A stretch of DNA of 30,789 nucleotides from Candidatus Neomicrothrix sp. UBA2131 (lineage in GTDB: Bacteria; Actinomycetota; Acidimicrobiia; Acidimicrobiales; MedAcidi-G1), in NCBI GenBank assembly GCA_002329075.1, contig DCXR01000060.1, positions 1 to 30,789 of the forward strand, given 5' to 3'. A program made the translations under genes and the position numbers. A model generated the notes under the pieces. That model saw nothing but the letters and a program-made list of their open reading frames with translations. It was not told where the DNA came from and searched no databases. Below are positions 6,812 to 15,070 of this stretch, piece after piece; position 1 is the stretch's first letter; each line of letters opens with the position of its first letter.

Positions 6812-7572
6812 GCCGACGGGGCCTCTCCACCCCGATCACCCTGCAGGAAGGCATCGCGTGCAGTGTCGCCGATCCCCCGCAGGTTCAACTCGTAGGTGAA
6901 CCCCTGCTCGTAGCGGTAGCTGCGCCGCACGTCGATGGGGTCGATGCCGTTGAGGCTGGCCTTCGCCGCACGGATCGTGGCGGCGTCCTTGGTGGCGATG
7001 AGGATGGCAGCCTCCGTGGCGCGTGTCCGGAGTTCGGCGGCTGGTACCACGTCGAGTACCGATCCGTAGGCCAGGAGCTCGGCCGCCATTGCGGTCTCGC
7101 AGCTGTAGAGCATCCAACGGGCACGCTGGGCGGGAACCAGGCGCATCAGGTGGGTGGCGGCTCCGAGCGCCCCGTTGTCGACCTCGGGCAGCCCGAACTC
7201 CGCATCCTCGTCGGCGATCACCACGTCCGCATTGCCGACCAGGCCGATGCCCGACCCGAGGCAGTGGCCGTTGACAGCTGCGACCACCGGTACGGCACAT
7301 TCGTAGACGGCCCGGAACGCCTCGAAGCACGAACGGTTGGCCTCGAGGATCCCTTCGTTGTCCGGCAGGGACTGCATCTCCTTGATGTCGACCCCGGCAC
7401 AGAATCCCCGACCCTCGGCGCAAAGGAGCACCACCCGCACGTCGGGGTTGCGGCGGTAGCCGTCGAGCATGTCGGCGAGGGCATATCCGTCGGCGATGTC
7501 GAGTGCGTTGACAGGCGGTTTCGACATCTCCACGGTGGCGACGCCACCGGCGATGGTCTCGGAAAGTGGCAC
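6808..7572 (-). CDS. Crotonase-family protein with one catalytic Glu replaced
   Basis: This 254-residue enoyl-CoA hydratase/isomerase homologue has the oxyanion-hole segment GFCAGVDI at 57-64 and NGHCLGSGIGLVGNAD at 101-116. Aligned by eye with rat crotonase, the Glu144 position is Gly110 while the Glu164 position is kept as Glu130 (FGLPE). This pattern is seen in isomerase-, hydrolase- or lyase-type crotonases rather than canonical hydratases. It lies nine bases after the thiolase-like gene and overlaps the nucleotidyltransferase gene by ATGA, so it belongs to the same operon. The reaction cannot be named from sequence. The family call is firm. Confidence 0.86.
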   Translation of the reverse strand: MPLSETIAGGVATVEMSKPPVNALDIADGYALADMLDGYRRNPDVRVVLLCAEGRGFCAGVDIKEMQSLPDNEGILEANRSCFEAFRAVYECAVPVVAAVNGHCLGSGIGLVGNADVVIADEDAEFGLPEVDNGALGAATHLMRLVPAQRARWMLYSCETAMAAELLAYGSVLDVVPAAELRTRATEAAILIATKDAATIRAAKASLNGIDPIDVRRSYRYEQGFTYELNLRGIGDTARDAFLQGDRGGEAPSA

Positions 7573-7581
7573 GGTCCGACC

Positions 7582-8769
7582 CTAGCGGCGAAGCAGGACC
7601 GACGAGCCGTGCCCGAACAGGCCCTGGTTGGCGGTGACCCCGATCCGCGCCCCCTCGACCTGGCGGTTTCCGGCCCGCCCGGACAGTTGCCAGGCGAGCT
7701 CACATACCTGCGCTACCGCCTGGGCCGGCACGGCCTCACCGAAGGCGCCCAGCCCCCCGCTGGCGTTGACGGGGATACGACCACCGATGCTGGTCGCTCC
7801 CGTGCGCAGGAGCGACTCGGCCTCGCCGACCTCGCAGAGCCCCAGGTGTTCGTACCAGTCCAGCTCCAAGGCCGAGGACAGGTCGTATACCTCGGCCAGG
7901 TCGACATCGTCGGGGCCGACACCCGCCTCCTCGTAGACCCCGGCGCCGATCGACTCCTTGAAGCCCAGGTCAGGGGGTTCGACGGTGGCGGCCGAGTCGG
8001 TCGCCAGGTAGGGCAGGTCGATGACCGTGTCAGGGTAGGTGGGTGTAACCAGCGAGATGCCTGCGACCCTCACCGGGTCGGTCACGCCGAGGCGCCGTGC
8101 GTAGTCCATCGAGGCGACCACCAGGGCAGCTCCGCCGTCGCTTGTGGCACAGATCTCGAGGAGGCGCAGCGGATCGGACACGACCGGCGAGTTGGCCACG
8201 TCCGCGACGCTGAACTCCTTGGCGAAGCGGGCGTTCGGGTTGTGTAGTCCGTGGCGGCTGTTCTTGGCCTTGACGGCGGCGAAGTCGTCGGGTGTGGCGC
8301 CGTGGAGGGCCATGCGCCGACGGGCGTGCAGGGCGAAGTAGACGGGGTTGGTGGCCCCTACGAGGTGGAAGCGCAGCCAGTCGGTGTCGTCGGGGCGACG
8401 GCCCTCGTTCGGTGCGAGGAAGCCCTTCGGGGTCGTGTCGGCGCCGACGACGAGCGCCACCTCGCTGGCACCCGAGAGGATCTGCCCGCGGGCCACCGAC
8501 AGTGCGGTCGCCCCGGATGCGCAGGCGGCGTAGGAACTGGCCACCTGGGCACCGGTGAAGCCGAGGGCCCGGGCGAAGCTGCTCCCGGCCACGTAGCCGG
8601 GGTAGCCGCACCGCACCGTGACCGCACCCGAGACGAATCCCACGTCTCGCCAGTCGACTCCGGCATCGGCGATTGCCGCTCGTGCGGCGTGCACGCCGTA
8701 GTCGACGAAGTTTCGTCCCCACTTTCCCCACGGGTGCATGCCGACCCCCAGCACAGCGATCTCTTCCAT
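7582..8769 (-). CDS. Thiolase-fold protein (SCP2/lipid-transfer type), possible Ltp2-like aldolase
   Basis: This 395-residue protein has the SCP2-thiolase fold. The nucleophile motif is present (SYAACASG, Cys83). The histidine of the usual HDCF-type motif is Tyr295 (EVYD), the His of the GHP motif is Glu345 (GAFGEAVPA), and the C-terminal CxG is GHGSS (386-390). Canonical thiolysis needs the replaced groups, so this may be an aldolase or another acyl-CoA C-C lyase. Ltp2 steroid side-chain aldolases are thiolase-fold proteins that pair with a DUF35 OB-fold partner and rely on conserved tyrosines. An OB-fold gene is directly upstream; its stop shares one base with this start (TGATG), which supports a complex. 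The ATG at 8769 is chosen because the earlier 15 codons overlap the OB-fold gene. Confidence 0.85.
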   Translation of the reverse strand: MEEIAVLGVGMHPWGKWGRNFVDYGVHAARAAIADAGVDWRDVGFVSGAVTVRCGYPGYVAGSSFARALGFTGAQVASSYAACASGATALSVARGQILSGASEVALVVGADTTPKGFLAPNEGRRPDDTDWLRFHLVGATNPVYFALHARRRMALHGATPDDFAAVKAKNSRHGLHNPNARFAKEFSVADVANSPVVSDPLRLLEICATSDGGAALVVASMDYARRLGVTDPVRVAGISLVTPTYPDTVIDLPYLATDSAATVEPPDLGFKESIGAGVYEEAGVGPDDVDLAEVYDLSSALELDWYEHLGLCEVGEAESLLRTGATSIGGRIPVNASGGLGAFGEAVPAQAVAQVCELAWQLSGRAGNRQVEGARIGVTANQGLFGHGSSVLLRR

Positions 8770-9236
8770 CAGGCGGCCCCCTCTCCGGGCACGGCGCCGA
8801 CGACGGGTCGCCACTGCCAGGTCAGGTACTCGTTGTCGTCGTCCTCGTACAGCACGCCGAGGACCAGTTCGACGTCCATGCCGACGGCCAGGTCTGCGAC
8901 GCTCCAGTCAGGGTGGACCTGTCCGAGGACCACCATGCGCTCCTCTTCGAGTTCGACGGCCGCGATGGTTACCGGCTTGTAGGGCTCGGTGACCATGAAG
9001 GGCGGGGGCGGCGGGTAGGCGCTGTCCGTGAACGACCAGATGCGGCCCGTGCGGGACAGGAGCACCTCTTCGACGTCGCCGCCCGGTGCAGCGGGGTCGG
9101 AGCCCCCGAGGTCCTTCGGGAAGCAGTAGCCCCCGGTTCCGGTCAGGCGCCCGCCGATGAGGTGGGGCGGGTCGTCGAGGGTGAACAGGCCCTCGACCGC
9201 TGGCAGACGTGGCTTGCTTGCTACTGAATCGGCCAT
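8769..9236 (-). CDS. DUF35-type OB-fold protein lacking zinc-ribbon cysteines
   Basis: This 155-residue protein resembles the DUF35 (zinc ribbon plus OB-fold) partners of thiolase-like enzymes. The OB part shows RTGRIWSFTD (62-71), EPYKPVTIAAVEL (84-96) and VVLGQV (102-107). The N-terminal region that normally carries two CxxC pairs holds only Cys37 (GGYCFP), so the zinc site appears lost. The partner thiolase-like gene starts at this stop codon. The ATG at 9236 follows a GGAG-containing stretch; the longer open frame upstream runs through the gcvP leader and is not used. It is the first gene of a five-gene minus-strand operon. Confidence 0.8.
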   Translation of the reverse strand: MADSVASKPRLPAVEGLFTLDDPPHLIGGRLTGTGGYCFPKDLGGSDPAAPGGDVEEVLLSRTGRIWSFTDSAYPPPPPFMVTEPYKPVTIAAVELEEERMVVLGQVHPDWSVADLAVGMDVELVLGVLYEDDDNEYLTWQWRPVVGAVPGEGAA

Positions 9237-9272
9237 GTGCTGCCTGTTCTCCACGTCATCGAGGCTCGGTTG

Positions 9273-9278
9273 ATTGTA
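9273..9278 (-). promoter_or_regulatory. Candidate -10 for the OB-fold/thiolase/crotonase operon
   Basis: TACAAT on the minus strand lies 36 bases before the ATG at 9236, which leaves room for a short leader with a GGAG ribosome binding site. No good -35 is visible. Confidence 0.4.
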
Positions 9279-9431
9279 CGAGGTGCACTCCTCCACGGCC
9301 GAAGCCGCCGTTCGACGCGGGGCGCCGCTGCCTGGCGGGACTCGCCGTCCCGAGCCTCGACTGCCCAGCAGGGTGACCCATTTCACGCTTTCCGACCAAC
9401 CCCCTTCCTCTACGCCATCACCGCCGTCTGC

Positions 9432-9437
9432 TAGATT
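9432..9437 (+). promoter_or_regulatory. Candidate -10 for the glycine riboswitch-gcvP transcript
   Basis: TAGATT lies about 22 bases before the first glycine aptamer and would place the transcript start near 9444. No clear -35 is visible. The 9237-9458 stretch otherwise holds only the opposing promoter of the minus-strand operon. Confidence 0.4.
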
Positions 9438-9458
9438 GCCCGGTGCTGACAACATCCC

Positions 9459-9650
9459 TGTGGGAGAGACCCCGACTCGATCGGGGCGCCGAAGGAGCAA
9501 CCGCCCCCGGAAACTCTCAGGCAGAAGGACCACCGGGACAGGCGACTCTGGAGAGCGACCGGCATACCGGTCCACCGAAGGGGCAAGCCGTTCGGCCGGG
9601 TCCCCGGGATCCGCTCGAACGGTGTATCTCTCAGGTTTCGGACAGAGGGG
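9459..9650 (+). ncRNA. Tandem glycine riboswitch
   Basis: Two consecutive glycine aptamers are recognisable. Aptamer 1 has GGGAGAGACC (9462-9471), GCCGAAGGAGCAA (9488-9500) and AAACTCTCAGGCA (9511-9523). Aptamer 2 has CTCTGGAGAGCGACC (9546-9560), CACCGAAGGGGCAAG (9573-9587) and ATCTCTCAGG (9626-9635), closed by CAGAG (9643-9647) pairing with CTCTG (9546-9550). These are the conserved core elements of the family, in the usual tandem order. It lies directly upstream of gcvP. In glycine-responsive systems of this type glycine binding usually turns expression on. A small stem (9652-9666) and the GGAGG ribosome binding site follow without a U-run, so translational control seems more likely than termination. 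Confidence 0.95.
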
Positions 9651-9687
9651 GGCGCTCAGTGAGCGCACCCGACCCCGGAGGCCAGAG

Positions 9688-12570
9688 ATGCCGAAACGTG
9701 CCGAGAACCTCCGCACCCTCCCCCTGCAGGACCTTCTCGACCGTGGCGGGTTCCTTCCCCGCCACATCGGGCCCGACGAGGCCGACCTGGCACGGATGCT
9801 CGACGTCATCGGTGTCGACTCCGTCGAGCAACTGCTGGAGCACACGATCCCCGAGAGCATCCGTGAGTCGGCACCGCTGGCCCTGCCACCCCCGGTACCG
9901 GAGGCCGAGGTGATAGCGCTCCTGAGGGCGCTGGCCGACCGCAACGAGGTCGTGACCAGCCTGATCGGCGCCGGCTGGTACGACACGCACACGCCGGCGG
10001 TCATCGTCCGCAACATCCTCGAGGATCCGGGCTGGTACACCGCCTACACGCCGTACCAGCCCGAGATCTCGCAGGGCCGCCTCGAGGTGCTGCTCGGCTT
10101 CCAGACCATGATCGCCGACCTGACGGGCATGGACATCGCCAATGCCTCCCTCCTTGACGAGGCGACCGCCGCCGCCGAGGCCATGACCCTGCTGCACCGC
10201 GTGGCCCGCGGCACGGGTGACGTGTTCCTCGTCGACGCCGACTGCCACCCGCAGGTCCTCGCTGTCATCGAGACCAGGGCCCGTCCGCTGGACATCCACG
10301 TCGAGGTCGCCGACCCCTGGGAGGCCGCCATTCCCGCCGGATGCTTCGGCGCACTCCTGCAGTACCCGGGCAGCAGCGGACGCCTGCGTCCCCTGGGACC
10401 CGCCGTCGGGCGCCTCAGGGAGGCCGGCGCCGGTGTTGCCGTCGCCGCCGACCTCCTCGCCTTGTGCCTGGTCGAATCCCCGGGAGAGTCCGGGGTCGAT
10501 GTGGTCGTCGGCTCCGCCCAACGGTTCGGCATCCCGATGGGATTCGGCGGTCCACACGCCGGCTACATGGCCGTTGCGGATGCCCACCGACGGAAGCTGC
10601 CCGGCCGACTGGTCGGCACGTCTCTGGACAGCGCCGGACGGACGGCCCACCGCCTGGCCCTCCAGACCCGCGAGCAGCACATCCGACGCGAGAAGGCCAC
10701 GTCCAACATCTGTACCGCCCAGGTTCTCCTGGCGGTCATGTCGGCCCTCTACGCCGCCTACCACGGTCCCGACGGCCTGCGCGTTATCGCCGAGCGCGTC
10801 CACCGCCTGGCTGCCATCGCCGCCGAAGGCCTGCGCCGGCACGGACTCGACGTCCTCTTCGACGGGTTCGTCGACACGGTGGCTGTCCGGGTTCCCGGCA
10901 GGGCAGATGAGTTCGTCGCCGCTGTCCTCGAGCACGGTTGCAACCTGCGGAGGCTCGACGCCGACACGGTCGCCTTCAGCCTCGACGAGACGACCACCCC
11001 GGTGGTCGTGGAGTCGATCTGGCGGGCGTTCGGCGCAACGGAGGCCTCGCTGGAGGAGTTGGACGGAGCCTCCACCGCCATCCCCGACACCCTGCGACGC
11101 ACATCGGCCTACTGCACATCGGCGTTCTTCACTTCGCACCGCAGCGAAACCGAGATGCTGCGCTGGCTACGGCGCCTCGCCGACCGTGACCTCGCCATGG
11201 ACCGCACGATGATTCCGCTCGGCTCGTGCACCATGAAGCTCAACGCCACCACCGAGATGCAGGCGATCACCTGGCCCGAGTTCGCCCGCATCCACCCGTA
11301 CGCCCCGGTCGAACAGGTGGCCGGCTACCACGAGCTCATCGACGACCTCGAGCGGATGCTCTGCGAGGTCACCGGCTATGACGCAGTGTCCCTCCAGCCC
11401 AATGCCGGATCGCAGGGCGAGTTGGCCGGACTCCTCGCCATCCGCGCCTGGCATGACACCCGTGGCGACAGCGGCCGCGTCATCTGCCTGATCCCGTCCT
11501 CGGCACACGGGACCAACGCCGCCAGCGCCGTCATGGCCGGGATGGAGGTGGCGGTGGTGCAGTGCGACCCGGCCGGCAACGTCGACCTCGACGACCTCGA
11601 GCAGAAGGTCACCGACCACCAGGACACCCTGGCGGCGCTGATGGTCACCTACCCGTCGACCCATGGCGTCTTCGAACCCCGGATCGTCGAGATCTGCGAC
11701 CTGGTCCACCAGTTCGGCGGGCAGGTCTACCTCGACGGCGCCAACCTCAACGCCATGGTCGGTCTCGCCCGCCCGGGTCGGTTCGGCGCCGACGTCTCGC
11801 ACCTCAACCTGCACAAGACCTTCTGCATCCCACACGGCGGTGGTGGACCAGGTGTGGGGCCGGTGGCGGTGCGCGAGCACCTCGCCCCCTACCTCCCGAA
11901 CCACCCGATGTCCCCTGAAGCCGGCCCCCTGTCCGGAGTCGGTGCGGTCTCGGCCGCCCCATTCGGGTCGGCCGGCATCCTGCCCATCTCGTGGGCCTAC
12001 GTCACCCTGATGGGGGCTGAGGGCCTCACCCGGGCCACCGAGGCGGCCATCGTGTCGGCCAACTACATCGCCGTCCGGCTCGGCAGGCACTTCCCGATCC
12101 TCTATACGGGCGACACGGGCCATGTGGCGCACGAGTGCATCATCGACGTGCGGGTGCTGAAATCCGCCTATGTGACCGCCGACGACATCTGTAAGAGGTT
12201 GATCGACTACGGCTTCCACGCGCCGACGGTTTCCTTCCCGGTGGCTGGAACCCTCATGGTCGAACCGACCGAATCGGAGGGTCTCGCGGAACTGGACCGG
12301 TTCTGCGATGCCATGATCGCCATCGCCGCAGAGGCCGAGAGGATCGCCACCGGTGAGTGGACGCCCGACGACAACCCGCTCGTGAACGCTCCGCACACGG
12401 CCGAGGACCTGGCCGGCGAATGGACGCACCCCTACGACCGGGAGACCGCCGCCTATCCGCTGCCCGAACTGCGTTCCGACAAGTACTGGCCGCCCGTGGG
12501 CCGCGTCGACAACGCACACGGCGACAAGAACCTTGTCTGCTCCTGCCCCGATATCGACGAATACGCCTAG
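9688..12570 (+). CDS. gcvP: Glycine dehydrogenase (decarboxylating), P-protein
   Basis: This 960-residue PLP enzyme decarboxylates glycine and loads the aminomethyl group onto lipoyl-GcvH, the first step of glycine cleavage. Full length matches the fused single-chain P-protein, with the N-terminal half starting RHIGPDEADLARML and the C-terminal half holding the active site. The PLP lysine is Lys710 in HLNLHKTFCIPHGGGGPG. GSCTMKLNA (about 511-519) and SSAHGTNAASA (about 605-615) are also typical. The ATG at 9688 has GGAGG at 9677-9681 and follows the glycine riboswitch. The frame is open further upstream, but that part overlaps the RNA element and is not coding. GcvT and GcvH are encoded 8 and 13 kb away on the other strand. 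Confidence 0.97.
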   Translation: MPKRAENLRTLPLQDLLDRGGFLPRHIGPDEADLARMLDVIGVDSVEQLLEHTIPESIRESAPLALPPPVPEAEVIALLRALADRNEVVTSLIGAGWYDTHTPAVIVRNILEDPGWYTAYTPYQPEISQGRLEVLLGFQTMIADLTGMDIANASLLDEATAAAEAMTLLHRVARGTGDVFLVDADCHPQVLAVIETRARPLDIHVEVADPWEAAIPAGCFGALLQYPGSSGRLRPLGPAVGRLREAGAGVAVAADLLALCLVESPGESGVDVVVGSAQRFGIPMGFGGPHAGYMAVADAHRRKLPGRLVGTSLDSAGRTAHRLALQTREQHIRREKATSNICTAQVLLAVMSALYAAYHGPDGLRVIAERVHRLAAIAAEGLRRHGLDVLFDGFVDTVAVRVPGRADEFVAAVLEHGCNLRRLDADTVAFSLDETTTPVVVESIWRAFGATEASLEELDGASTAIPDTLRRTSAYCTSAFFTSHRSETEMLRWLRRLADRDLAMDRTMIPLGSCTMKLNATTEMQAITWPEFARIHPYAPVEQVAGYHELIDDLERMLCEVTGYDAVSLQPNAGSQGELAGLLAIRAWHDTRGDSGRVICLIPSSAHGTNAASAVMAGMEVAVVQCDPAGNVDLDDLEQKVTDHQDTLAALMVTYPSTHGVFEPRIVEICDLVHQFGGQVYLDGANLNAMVGLARPGRFGADVSHLNLHKTFCIPHGGGGPGVGPVAVREHLAPYLPNHPMSPEAGPLSGVGAVSAAPFGSAGILPISWAYVTLMGAEGLTRATEAAIVSANYIAVRLGRHFPILYTGDTGHVAHECIIDVRVLKSAYVTADDICKRLIDYGFHAPTVSFPVAGTLMVEPTESEGLAELDRFCDAMIAIAAEAERIATGEWTPDDNPLVNAPHTAEDLAGEWTHPYDRETAAYPLPELRSDKYWPPVGRVDNAHGDKNLVCSCPDIDEYA

Positions 12571-12600
12571 CCGGAGGCAAGCCGGACACCCGCCTGCCGG
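12571..12600 (+). other. Imperfect hairpin between gcvP and the acyl-CoA dehydrogenase gene
   Basis: ccggaggc (12571-12578) pairs with gcct-g-ccgg (12592-12600) with one bulged base. It starts right after the gcvP stop and ends one base before the next -10 element. There is no U-run, so termination is uncertain. Confidence 0.35.
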
Positions 12601-12606
12601 TACGGT
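12601..12606 (+). promoter_or_regulatory. -10 element of a leaderless promoter for the acyl-CoA dehydrogenase cluster
   Basis: TACGGT lies seven bases before the ATG at 12614, the leaderless spacing used repeatedly here. It would drive the run of genes from 12614 to at least 17522. Confidence 0.5.
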
Positions 12607-12613
12607 CGGCGAC

Positions 12614-13849
12614 ATGTCTGGACAGAACGACGGATCCGAACTGGACGCAGTTGCGGAGGACGCCTTCCGGGAGCAGGTTCGCACCTTCCTGGAGGCCAAC
12701 TGCTCCCGAGCCGGCGATCGATCCGGGAGCATCGGTGACGACGATCCGGAAGGCATCGCCGCAGCGAAGGCCTTCCAGGGATCGATGGCCGATGCCGGCC
12801 TGGCTGGGCTCACATTTCCATCCGAGTTCGGCGGTGCGGGCCTCACGAGCCGGCATCAGGAACTGTTCAACCAGGAGGTCCAGGGTTGGTACCTCCCCAC
12901 CACGCCCCTGTCCATCTCCCACGGAATGTGCCTGCCGGTGCTGAACCAGTTCGGCACGGAGGACCAGAAGGCCCAGTTCATGCCCGACAACATCAGCGGC
13001 GCCAGCATCTGGTGCCAGATGTTCTCCGAGCCGGGTGCCGGATCCGACGTGGCCAGCCTGTCCACCCGGGCCGTGCGCGACGGCGACGAGTGGATCATCG
13101 AGGGTCAGAAGGTCTGGACCTCGGGCGCCCAGTACTGCGACTACGGCATCCTCGTGGCCCGTACCGACACTTCACTCCCCAAGCACCAGGGCCTGACCAT
13201 GTTCATCGTCGACATGCGGCAGCCGGGCGTCGAGGTGCGCCCGCTCCGTCAGATCTCCGGCGGCAGCGGCTTCAACGAGATCTTCTTCACCGAGGCGAGG
13301 GTGCCCGTGGACTGGCAGTTGGGCGACCTCGGCCAGGGGTGGAACCTGGCCGTGTCCATGTTGATGTTCGAGCGGGTCTCGATCGGAGCCGGGAGCGGGA
13401 GCGGTCTCGACGCCGACCGGTCACCCGGGCTCATCCAGACAGCGCAGGCACTCGGGTACCGCCATGACCCGGTCCTGCGCCAGGGCCTGGCCGATCTGTG
13501 GATCCGGGAGCAGATCAAGGGTTACATAGGCCAACGCATCCGGGCGGCGGTCGAGGGCGGACGGGTTCCGGGCCCCGAGGGATCCCTTGCCAAGTTGAAT
13601 GGAGCGCTCCTGGCCCGCCGGGTGCGCGATGTCTCCCTGGCCATTGCCGGCAGCGCCGCACAGGCCTGGGACGCCGATGACGCCGGTGGGGACCGGTGGG
13701 CCGTGGCCTGCCTGTCGACCGCCGGCATCAGCATCGCCGGGGGAACCGACGAGGTGCAGCGAAACATCATCGGCGAACGTGTCCTGGGCCTACCCAAGGA
13801 GCCCGACCCGTACAAGGGTGCAGCCTGGGAAGCAATCCCCCGCAGTTGA
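12614..13849 (+). CDS. Acyl-CoA dehydrogenase
   Basis: This 411-residue FAD-dependent enzyme would oxidise an acyl-CoA to the enoyl-CoA. The substrate/FAD motif MFSEPGAGSDVASL lies at 136-149 and WTSGAQYCDY at 168-177. The C-terminal GGTDEVQRNIIGERVLGLP motif is typical of the mycobacterial FadE type. The MCAD-type Glu (in YEGT) is absent. Glu253 in FERVSIG occupies the isovaleryl-CoA-dehydrogenase-type position and is the likely base. The start is set by the leaderless TACGGT promoter; the frame is open further upstream only by chance. The next dehydrogenase starts 13 bases after the stop, so the genes form one unit. The acyl chain is unknown. Confidence 0.92.
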   Translation: MSGQNDGSELDAVAEDAFREQVRTFLEANCSRAGDRSGSIGDDDPEGIAAAKAFQGSMADAGLAGLTFPSEFGGAGLTSRHQELFNQEVQGWYLPTTPLSISHGMCLPVLNQFGTEDQKAQFMPDNISGASIWCQMFSEPGAGSDVASLSTRAVRDGDEWIIEGQKVWTSGAQYCDYGILVARTDTSLPKHQGLTMFIVDMRQPGVEVRPLRQISGGSGFNEIFFTEARVPVDWQLGDLGQGWNLAVSMLMFERVSIGAGSGSGLDADRSPGLIQTAQALGYRHDPVLRQGLADLWIREQIKGYIGQRIRAAVEGGRVPGPEGSLAKLNGALLARRVRDVSLAIAGSAAQAWDADDAGGDRWAVACLSTAGISIAGGTDEVQRNIIGERVLGLPKEPDPYKGAAWEAIPRS

Positions 13850-13862
13850 GGATTCCGTCTCC

Positions 13863-15050
13863 GTGTTCATCGACCTGACCGACGAGCAGAAGGCCCTCCG
13901 GGCCGAGTTGCGGGAGTACTTCACGAACCTCATGACCGACGAGGTCCGGGAGAAGATCGCGTCGGCTGAGTTCGCCGAGAACCTCGAGTACAAGGACCTC
14001 ATCCGCCGGATCGGAAGCGACGGGTGGCTGGGCGTGGGCTGGCCGGTCGAGTACGGCGGCAAGGGCTTCACGCCGGTCGAGCAGTACATCTTCTTCAACG
14101 AGTCACAGGCCGCCGGCTGTCCGATCCCGTTCCTCACGACCAACACCGTCGGACCCACCATCCGTCGCTTCGGCACCGAGGAGCAGAAGGACCGCTTCCT
14201 CACCCGGGTGCTCGCCGGTGAGGTCCACTTCTCGATCGGATACTCCGAACCGGACGCAGGCACCGACCTTGCGTCGCTGCGCACCCGGGCCGTCCCGGAC
14301 GGCGACGAGTGGGTGGTGAACGGCCAGAAACTGTTCACCAGCCTCGCATTCAACGCCGACTACGTCTGGTTGGCTGCCCGCACCGACCCTGACGCACCCT
14401 CCCACAAGGGCATCACCATGTTCCTGGTCGACACCTCCGACCCGGGGTTCTCGATCCAGCCATTCGTGACCTTCGGACAGACACACACGACGGCGACCTT
14501 CTACGACGACGTGCGCGTTCCCGACTCGATGCGTGTCGGTGAGGTGAACGGCGGTTGGGGGCTCATCACGAACCAACTCAACCACGAACGCGTCTCGCTG
14601 TTCCCGGCCGCACGCCTGACCACGCTTGTCGATGACGCCCTTGCGTGGGCCCGGTCGGCGCAACTCCCTGATGGTCGCCGGGTAATCGACCAGGAGTGGG
14701 TACAGGTCAAGTTGGCCGAGGGTCGGGCCCTCGCCCGCCACCTCGACCTCCTCAACTGGTACGTGGCCGACGAGAACACACACGGCCGCATGAACCCCGC
14801 CGACTCGTCATCGGTCAAGGTGCACGGGTCCGAGAGCATGCACCGCATCTACACGCTCCTCACCGAGGTCATCGGGGCGACCGGGCACCTCAGGGAGGGC
14901 TCACCCGGAGCCGAACTCTCGGCCGGTATCGAGTCCGCCTACCGTTCGGTCTGGATCCTGACGTTCGGGGGCGGCACCAACGAGATTCAGCGCGACATCA
15001 TCGGTGCGGCCGGCCTCGGCCTGCCCCGCGAGAAGCGCCGCAGGGCCTGA
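13863..15050 (+). CDS. Acyl-CoA dehydrogenase, catalytic-type subunit
   Basis: This 395-residue enzyme has GYSEPDAGTDLASLRT at 126-141, LFTSLAFNADYVWLAARTD at 157-175 and GGTNEIQRDIIG near the C-terminus. Glu242 in HERVSL is at the IVD-like catalytic position. The length and motifs fit FadE-type subunits that work as heteromers with a second, shorter dehydrogenase in steroid or branched side-chain degradation. The GTG at 13863 is chosen from GAGGA at 13848-13852 and from the family N-terminus (DLTDEQKALRAELREYF). The shorter dehydrogenase homologue follows 20 bases downstream and is its probable partner. Confidence 0.92.
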   Translation: MFIDLTDEQKALRAELREYFTNLMTDEVREKIASAEFAENLEYKDLIRRIGSDGWLGVGWPVEYGGKGFTPVEQYIFFNESQAAGCPIPFLTTNTVGPTIRRFGTEEQKDRFLTRVLAGEVHFSIGYSEPDAGTDLASLRTRAVPDGDEWVVNGQKLFTSLAFNADYVWLAARTDPDAPSHKGITMFLVDTSDPGFSIQPFVTFGQTHTTATFYDDVRVPDSMRVGEVNGGWGLITNQLNHERVSLFPAARLTTLVDDALAWARSAQLPDGRRVIDQEWVQVKLAEGRALARHLDLLNWYVADENTHGRMNPADSSSVKVHGSESMHRIYTLLTEVIGATGHLREGSPGAELSAGIESAYRSVWILTFGGGTNEIQRDIIGAAGLGLPREKRRRA

Positions 15051-15070
15051 GGGACCGAGGGGAACGCATC

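Noticed and set aside
9274..9687. N-terminal extension of the gcvP frame (about 138 codons)
   Set aside because: It runs through the tandem glycine riboswitch and is low in family similarity; the P-protein N-terminus and GGAGG fit the ATG at 9688.
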